The position numbers and the translations under genes are program-made. Positions 6,480 to 10,610 of a stretch of 10,610 nt of DNA are shown here, piece by piece (position 1 is the stretch's first letter; the number at the start of each line of letters is the position of its first letter). Source of the DNA: Halieaceae bacterium UBA6060 (GTDB lineage Bacteria; Pseudomonadota; Gammaproteobacteria; Pseudomonadales; Halieaceae); the NCBI GenBank assembly GCA_002428935.1, contig DIYG01000041.1:1-10610 (forward strand). Direction: 5' to 3'. Below the pieces are notes generated by a model. The model made no database searches, was not told the DNA's origin, and worked only from the letters and a program-made list of their open reading frames with translations.

Positions 6480-8024
6480 CTATGCGAGACTCTCGATGAG
6501 GCTGCGCCCGGTCATCTCCTTGGGCTGATCGACCTCCATCAATTCCAGGAGTGTGGGGGCAACATCGGCGAGGACTCCGCCCTTGGCATCCAGGGACAAG
6601 CTGCGGTCGCCCACGTAGACCAAAGGCACCAGCTCGGTGGTGTGTTGGGTGTGCTGTTGTCCCGATTCGTAGTCCTGCATCTGCTCACAGTTGCCGTGGT
6701 CGGCGGTGATCAGGGCGTGCCCCCCCACCGCGCGAACGGCCTCTTCGACACGTCGAAGACATCCGTCGATGGCTTCCACCGCTTTCACCGCAGCCGGGTA
6801 GCTGCCCGTGTGACCCACCATGTCACCGTTGGCGTAGTTGCACACGATGAGATCGTAGCGACCTCCGCGAATGGCTTCGACGAGTTTGTCTGTGACCTCG
6901 GGGGCGCTCATTTCCGGCTGTAGATCGTAGGTGGCGACATCGGGAGAGGGCACGAGAACGCGCGTTTCCCCAGCGAACTCCTCTTCCCGGCCACCGCTGA
7001 AAAAGAAGGTGACGTGGGCGTACTTTTCCGTTTCCGCGATTCTCAGCTGGGTGAGTCCTCGGCTGGCAACCCAATCCCCCAGGACGTTGTCCAGGGTTGT
7101 GGGCGGGAAGGCACAGGGTGCGTTGATATCAGCGGCGTACTCGGTGGTGGTGATGAACGCCGACAGTCGGGGCCGTTGTCGGCGTTCAAAGCCGGCAAAC
7201 TCGTCATCGACAAAGGCTCGGGTCAGTTGGCGCGCCCGGTCGGCACGGAAATTCATAAACAGAACCGTATCGCCGTCACGGATGGGGGCGGCAGGGCCGA
7301 TACGGGTTGGGCTGACGAATTCATCATTTTCTTCTCGCCCGTAGGCGGCTTCCAGAGCTGCCGCAGCGCTGTCGGCGGTATGCTCGGCGCTGCCTTCCGT
7401 AAGGAGTTCATAGGCGGGCGCAACCCGATCCCAGCGTTGGTCGCGATCCATGGCGTAGTAGCGGCCTGTGACGGTGGCAATGCGTCCCACGGACAACTCG
7501 TCCAGACACGCTTCCGCCGCAGCGATCGAGCCCGAGGCGCTGCGAGGCGGCGTGTCTCGACCGTCGAGGAACGCGTGGAGGTAGAGTTCCTGGGCACCCC
7601 TTTGGGCAGCCAGGCGAAGAGCGGCAAAGATTTGTCGCTCGTGGCTGTGCACGCCACCGGGGGACAGCAGGCCCATGATATGCACGGCTCGGCCCTTGGT
7701 TACGGCGGCATCGATAGCGCTGCAATAGACTTCGTTGTGCTCAAACACCCCATCGGCAATGGCTTTATCGATGCGAGAGATACTCTGGTACACCACCCGA
7801 CCGGAGCCAAGGCTCATATGACCGACCTCGGAATTGCCAAACTGACCCTCGGGAAGGCCCACATCGAGGCCCGACCCCGACAGTAACGTATGGGGAGCCT
7901 CCTGCCAGAGGCGATCCCAGGTGGGTGTGTTGGCCGTGGCGATGGCGTTGTCTCGAGGGTCTTCGCGGTGCCCCCAGCCATCCAGGATGATCAGAACCGT
8001 GGGGGTTTTCGTCGGCTGTTCCAT
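6480..8024 (-). CDS. gpmI: 2,3-bisphosphoglycerate-independent phosphoglycerate mutase (GpmI)
   Basis: GpmI interconverts 3- and 2-phosphoglycerate in glycolysis and gluconeogenesis using two metal ions (usually Mn) and a phosphoserine intermediate. The 514 residues match the family length. Visible motifs are LDGWG with Asp15, GNSEVGHMSLGSGR with nucleophile Ser65, GVHSHERQ (His126), FLDGRDTPP (Asp154-Asp157), GDMVGHTG (Asp401, His405), TADHGNCEQM (Asp442, His443) and HTTELVP (His461). Together these account for the catalytic Ser and most metal ligands. The ATG at 8024 gives the expected N-terminus; the upstream CAGAG is a weak ribosome binding site. It is the first gene of a minus-strand run with envC, ctpA and the hydrolase, and diverges from the rhodanese-grxC-secB operon. 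The pairing of gpmI with envC is long conserved in gammaproteobacteria. Confidence 0.97.
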   Translation of the reverse strand: MEQPTKTPTVLIILDGWGHREDPRDNAIATANTPTWDRLWQEAPHTLLSGSGLDVGLPEGQFGNSEVGHMSLGSGRVVYQSISRIDKAIADGVFEHNEVYCSAIDAAVTKGRAVHIMGLLSPGGVHSHERQIFAALRLAAQRGAQELYLHAFLDGRDTPPRSASGSIAAAEACLDELSVGRIATVTGRYYAMDRDQRWDRVAPAYELLTEGSAEHTADSAAAALEAAYGREENDEFVSPTRIGPAAPIRDGDTVLFMNFRADRARQLTRAFVDDEFAGFERRQRPRLSAFITTTEYAADINAPCAFPPTTLDNVLGDWVASRGLTQLRIAETEKYAHVTFFFSGGREEEFAGETRVLVPSPDVATYDLQPEMSAPEVTDKLVEAIRGGRYDLIVCNYANGDMVGHTGSYPAAVKAVEAIDGCLRRVEEAVRAVGGHALITADHGNCEQMQDYESGQQHTQHTTELVPLVYVGDRSLSLDAKGGVLADVAPTLLELMEVDQPKEMTGRSLIESLA

Positions 8025-8310
8025 AACTCTGCTGTCCGTTTGCCCGTGGCGATGGGGTGGTCGCGGTGGTGGCTGCTGATGGTATCGGGCAACCGGCTGC
8101 GGATTTTAGCGATTGTGGCGACGGGGCGCATGGTTTACGACCACCGGCCTGACGGGCGCACAGTTTGGCCGTTCTGATGGGCTGGAGCCCCTTTCGGTCA
8201 AACGGTATACTTCGCGGCCTTTCCGGTGGTGTCGAATGTCCCGATGCGCCGATGATTAACCGGCACGCCTGCTACCCAGACACGCCCCTCAAACGCGCTC
8301 TTCGGACCCT
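8025..8310. promoter_or_regulatory. Divergent intergenic region between gpmI and the yibN-like operon
   Basis: These 286 bases separate two divergently transcribed operons and contain no supported gene. For the plus strand, a good -10 box TATACT lies at 8206-8211, about 100 nt before the rhodanese start. The matching -35 position (TGGAGC at 8183-8188, 17-nt spacing) is weak and overlaps a small inverted repeat, GGGCT-GG-AGCCC, at 8179-8190. For the minus strand, TAAAAT (8103-8108 read on the minus strand) is a candidate -10 for gpmI with no clear -35. The promoter calls come from motif inspection only. Confidence 0.4.
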
Positions 8311-8727
8311 ATGGAACTGTTTCTAGAATTTGCGGCTCAGCAGTGGATACTGATCGCGGCGCTCGTCGCGGCCATCGGCATGTTGCTGATGCACGAGGGA
8401 CGAAAGGCCGGCCCGGCCTTGTCTCCGCAGCAGGCCATAAACCTGATCAACAGCGAAGGCGGTGTGTTTGTCGACCTTCGTGACGCCGCAGCGTACAAAA
8501 AAGGGCATATTTCCGAGGCCCTTCACATCCCCGCAAACAAGATCCAGGAACGCAGCGGTGAGCTGGAAGCGCATCGCGAGGAGCCCATTATCCTGGTTTG
8601 TAATATGGGCCAGCAGTCCGGTGCCGCCGGAAAGACCCTGCGAGCGGCCGGTTTCAGTAAAGTCTACAAGATGGCCGGTGGCATGATGGAGTGGGGCAAT
8701 CTCCAGTTGCCCACGGTGACTCGATAA
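8311..8727 (+). CDS. yibN: Membrane-anchored rhodanese-like protein (YibN type)
   Basis: The 138-residue protein has an N-terminal transmembrane segment (about residues 11-27) followed by one rhodanese domain (about 37-135). Landmarks are VFVDLRDAAAYKKGHISEALHIP (52-74), where the Asp-Leu-Arg and Gly-His-Ile motifs are typical, and the active-site loop CNMGQQS, with Cys97 as the expected persulfide-carrying residue. Rhodaneses transfer sulfane sulfur to thiol acceptors; the physiological partner of this subfamily is unclear. E. coli YibN has the same architecture and sits in front of grxC-secB as here, which supports the name. The ATG at 8311 places the hydrophobic helix at the N-terminus; the ribosome binding site is weak. 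GrxC follows after 5 nt, indicating co-transcription. Confidence 0.92.
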   Translation: MELFLEFAAQQWILIAALVAAIGMLLMHEGRKAGPALSPQQAINLINSEGGVFVDLRDAAAYKKGHISEALHIPANKIQERSGELEAHREEPIILVCNMGQQSGAAGKTLRAAGFSKVYKMAGGMMEWGNLQLPTVTR

Positions 8728-8732
8728 GCGAA

Positions 8733-9011
8733 ATGAGCGCAACCGTTACCGTTTACACAACGCGATTCTGCCCCTATTGCATGGCGGCACGACGCCTTTT
8801 ATCGGCCAAGGGAGTGTCTTTTGAAGACATCCCCGTGGACGGAAATCCAGAGCTGCGCGCCCAGATGGCTCAGCGCGCGGGGCAACGCACGGTGCCACAG
8901 ATTTGGGTGGGAGAAACCCATGTCGGTGGCTTCACGGATCTGGCCGCTCTGGAAGAGCGCGGAGCCCTCGACGAATTACTTGCGGGAGCGTCGGACGACG
9001 ACACCGCGTAG
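8733..9011 (+). CDS. grxC: Glutaredoxin 3 (GrxC)
   Basis: This is a small cytoplasmic glutathione-dependent thiol-disulfide oxidoreductase. The 92-residue product starts VTVYTTRFCPYC with the dithiol active site Cys13-Pro-Tyr-Cys16. It carries the glutathione-binding TVP cis-proline motif at 53-55 and GGFTD at 65-69, so it is a class I dithiol glutaredoxin. It is slightly longer than E. coli Grx3 because of an acidic C-terminal tail (ASDDDTA). The ATG at 8733 is preferred over the in-frame upstream ATG at 8691, which lies inside the rhodanese gene and would add 14 unrelated residues. It is placed between the yibN-like gene and secB, the same order as in E. coli and Pseudomonas. Confidence 0.96.
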   Translation: MSATVTVYTTRFCPYCMAARRLLSAKGVSFEDIPVDGNPELRAQMAQRAGQRTVPQIWVGETHVGGFTDLAALEERGALDELLAGASDDDTA

Positions 9012-9030
9012 CCGATTTTCTATCTCAACT

Positions 9031-9035
9031 AGGAG
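9031..9035 (+). promoter_or_regulatory. Ribosome binding site of secB
   Basis: AGGAG at 9031-9035 lies 8 nt before the ATG at 9044. It is one of the clearest Shine-Dalgarno sequences in the window. It decides the secB start against the much longer open frame that runs upstream through grxC. Confidence 0.75.
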
Positions 9036-9043
9036 TGACAAGC

Positions 9044-9532
9044 ATGGCTGAAGAACAGGCCGCAGCTTCCCAGGAAGCACCCCAGCAGCAATTCATGATG
9101 CAGCGCATCTATAACAAGGACCTGTCCTTTGAGTCTCCGAGCACGCCCGACGTGTTCAAGAAGCAATGGCAGCCCAAGGTCAATGTGGACCTGAATACGC
9201 GCAGCGATAAGATCGACGAGCAGGGCAACTTTGAAGTCGTATTGAAGATCACCCTGACGGCGAAGCTGGACGACGAAACCGCGTTCCTCGTCGAGGTTCA
9301 GCAGGCGGGTATCTTCTTTATCCAGGGTTTTAACGATGAGCAGCTGCGCCGCATCCTCGGCACGACGGCACCCGCGGTACTGTTTCCCTACGCGCGGGAA
9401 AACATCGACTCCCTGGTAGTCAAGGGTGGCTTCCCCGCCATCATGCTGGCACCGGTTAACTTCGAAGCACTCTATGAGCAGGCCTTGCAGCAACAGGCTC
9501 AGCAGGCTGCCGGTGAGGCTACCACGCAGTAA
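9044..9532 (+). CDS. secB: Protein-export chaperone SecB
   Basis: SecB is a homotetrameric cytosolic chaperone that keeps precursor proteins unfolded and hands them to SecA for Sec-dependent export. The 162-residue product has the family core: FMMQRIYNKDLSFESPSTP near residues 17-35, KVNVDLNT at 45-52, FLVEVQQAGIFFIQGF around 81-96 and LFPYARENIDSLVVKGGFP around 113-131. The ends are low-complexity and rich in Gln, Ala and Glu, which is usual for SecB tails. The start at 9044 is fixed by the AGGAG upstream. It follows grxC by 32 nt. The downstream trmL is convergent, its stop only 28 bp away, and I see no canonical terminator in the gap. Confidence 0.97.
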   Translation: MAEEQAAASQEAPQQQFMMQRIYNKDLSFESPSTPDVFKKQWQPKVNVDLNTRSDKIDEQGNFEVVLKITLTAKLDDETAFLVEVQQAGIFFIQGFNDEQLRRILGTTAPAVLFPYARENIDSLVVKGGFPAIMLAPVNFEALYEQALQQQAQQAAGEATTQ

Positions 9533-9560
9533 ATTGCTCCGGGGTTGGGCATAGGTAGTC

Positions 9561-10025
9561 CTAGGCCAGCCCCGCAAATCCCTGCTGGCGCAGGCCCTCG
9601 TACAGCACCAGGGCCGCCGCATTGCTCAGATTCAGACTCCGGCTGTCTTTCCGCATCGGTATGCGCAGACAAGATGGCATGCCAAAGCGCTCCAACACCG
9701 CTGCTGGTAGGCCCCGGGTTTCCGGGCCGAAGAGGAGCACATCGTCAGCGGCGAAGTCCGCGTCCGTGTAGTTTCGCGTACCGCGCGTGCTCAGGGTCCA
9801 GATCCGGGCTTGCCCCAGGACTTCCATCATGGCGTCGAGGTTTTCGTGTACGGAGACCGTCGCGTAGTCGTGGTAGTCCAACCCCGCTCGGCGTAGGGAG
9901 CGCTCGTCCAGGTCAAAGCCCAGGGGCTTTATTAGGTGAAGAGGGCAACCCGTGTTTGCGCACAGGCGCATGATGTTGCCCGTGTTGGGGGGGATCTCCG
10001 GCTCGTAGAGTGCCAGGCTCAGCAC
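9561..10025 (-). CDS. trmL: tRNA (cytidine/uridine-34 2'-O)-methyltransferase TrmL
   Basis: TrmL methylates the 2'-O of the wobble nucleotide of tRNA-Leu isoacceptors using S-adenosylmethionine. The 154-residue SPOUT-fold protein shows LYEPEIPPNTGNIMRLCANTG (6-26), RRAGLDYHDY (45-54), LFGPETRGLP (98-107) and RIPMRKDSRSLNLSNAAALVLYE (121-143), the last being the knot region that binds the cofactor. It aligns closely with E. coli TrmL as I remember it. The start is a GTG at 10025, with GGAAGG 8 nt upstream inside the end of ntrC and only 4 nt between the ntrC stop and the GTG. This suggests coupled translation with ntrC, although the two functions are unrelated. It converges on secB. Confidence 0.95.
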   Translation of the reverse strand: MLSLALYEPEIPPNTGNIMRLCANTGCPLHLIKPLGFDLDERSLRRAGLDYHDYATVSVHENLDAMMEVLGQARIWTLSTRGTRNYTDADFAADDVLLFGPETRGLPAAVLERFGMPSCLRIPMRKDSRSLNLSNAAALVLYEGLRQQGFAGLA

Positions 10026-10029
10026 GATG

Positions 10030-10610
10030 TCAGCCTTCCATGTCCAATTCTTTCATCTTCCGGGTCAGGGTATTCCTCCCCCAGCCCAGGAGCTCCGATG
10101 CATCTCGTTTGCGTCCTCGGGTGTGCGCGAGAGCGACTTCGATCAGAGCCCGCTCAAAGGCCGGCACCGCATCGCGCAGAATGTGCTGTTTGCCGCTGAC
10201 CAGCTCATTCCGCGCCCACTGGCAGAGAAGATCTTGCCACTGACTTTCCTGTTCCGCGGAGCCCTCTTCACTCACCTGGCCCAGCTCCGGAGGGAGATCC
10301 GAGAGGTGGATTTCTCGCCCCGAGGCCATCACCGTCAGCCAGCGGCAGGTGTTTTCCAACTGCCGAACGTTACCCGGCCATTCCAGGGATAGCAGGAATT
10401 GCTCCGTCTCCGGCAGAAGGATCTTCGGTTCCCCGCCCAACTCCCGGGCGGCCTTGTCGAAAAAGAAGCTCATGAGCCGCGGGATGTCTTCGCGGCGCTC
10501 GGAGAGCTTTGGAATATGGATGCGGATAACGTTCAGGCGGTGGAACAGGTCTTCGCGGAAGTCGCCTCGGCGAACCAGGCCTTCGAGATCCTGATGGGTG
10601 GCGGCGATGA
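10030..10610 (-). CDS. ntrC: Nitrogen regulation response regulator NtrC (GlnG), C-terminal part
   Basis: Only the last 192 residues are in the window; the gene runs off the right edge, so the receiver domain, Walker motifs and GAFTGA loop are not visible. What remains is the end of the sigma-54-interacting AAA+ domain, with the IAATHQDLEGLVRRGDFREDLFHRLNV segment and the sensor-2 type WPGNVRQLENTCRW motif. A Fis-type helix-turn-helix ends the protein (ALAHTRGRKRDASELLGWGRNTLTRK). The last helix is the NtrC hallmark and separates it from NtrX or other sigma-54 activators. NtrC, phosphorylated by NtrB when nitrogen is short, activates sigma-54 promoters of nitrogen-assimilation genes. The frame is open up to base 10608, and trmL starts 4 nt after its stop. 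An internal ATG at 10473 is not the real start. Confidence 0.95.
   Translation of the reverse strand, partial: IAATHQDLEGLVRRGDFREDLFHRLNVIRIHIPKLSERREDIPRLMSFFFDKAARELGGEPKILLPETEQFLLSLEWPGNVRQLENTCRWLTVMASGREIHLSDLPPELGQVSEEGSAEQESQWQDLLCQWARNELVSGKQHILRDAVPAFERALIEVALAHTRGRKRDASELLGWGRNTLTRKMKELDMEG

Noticed and set aside
6435..6923. A 162-codon plus-strand frame across the envC start and gpmI end
   Set aside because: It is antisense to two well-supported genes, has no ribosome binding site that I can see and no family resemblance.
7014..7886. A 290-codon open frame on the plus strand, antisense to gpmI
   Set aside because: It lies wholly within gpmI, whose catalytic motifs are intact on the other strand. 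Its translation shows no recognisable domain. Long antisense open frames are common in GC-rich genes.
8040..8092. TTGCCCG / CGGGCAA inverted repeat upstream of gpmI
   Set aside because: The arms are only 7 bp and 39 nt apart in GC-rich sequence, with no further pairing; this is likely chance.
7890..8177. A 95-codon plus-strand frame reaching into the gpmI-yibN intergenic region
   Set aside because: Half of it is antisense to the gpmI start. It has no recognisable domain and no clear Shine-Dalgarno, so I treat the gap as regulatory.
9533..9560. Possible terminator between secB and trmL
   Set aside because: The 28-bp gap has no stem followed by a T-run on either strand.

Overview
This window is a GC-rich (roughly 60% by eye), densely coding stretch of a gammaproteobacterial chromosome. 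The organism call rests on gene content and order. A hisB-hisH-hisA-hisF run is followed by gpmI-envC-ctpA and by rhodanese(yibN)-grxC-secB, with trmL and ntrC next to them. From memory, this neighbourhood resembles that of Pseudomonas and of marine relatives such as Halieaceae/Cellvibrionales. I cannot fix the genus from the sequence alone.

Layout. (1) 1-70: end of an upstream intergenic region, with a perfect 22-bp palindrome and a second small hairpin just before a good ribosome binding site. (2) 71-2830, plus strand: hisB, hisH, hisA, hisF, tightly packed with overlapping stops and starts. HisH and HisF form the imidazole glycerol phosphate synthase, HisA supplies its substrate and HisB dehydrates its product. 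(3) 2856-8024, minus strand: read in transcription order, gpmI (glycolysis), envC (activator of septal amidases), ctpA (periplasmic S41 protease) and a membrane-anchored alpha/beta hydrolase. The hydrolase is the only gene here I cannot name and the least expected in this position. (4) 8025-8310: a 286-bp divergent intergenic region that must hold the promoters of both flanking operons. (5) 8311-9532, plus strand: a membrane-anchored rhodanese of the YibN type, glutaredoxin 3 (grxC) and the export chaperone secB. (6) 9561-10610, minus strand: trmL, whose GTG start lies 4 nt after the stop of ntrC; only the C-terminal part of ntrC is in the window.

How the genes relate. The his genes work in one pathway. 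EnvC and CtpA both act in the cell envelope: EnvC switches on peptidoglycan amidases at the septum, and CtpA-type proteases in related bacteria degrade envelope proteins including peptidoglycan hydrolases. GrxC and the rhodanese deal with thiol or sulfur chemistry, and SecB delivers preproteins to SecA. The region reads as conserved core chromosome. I saw no mobile element, CRISPR array, RNA gene or defence-like cassette, and no clear evidence of a new biological system. The items worth a second look are the hydrolase in the ctpA operon, the inverted repeat between envC and ctpA, and the hairpins in front of hisB.
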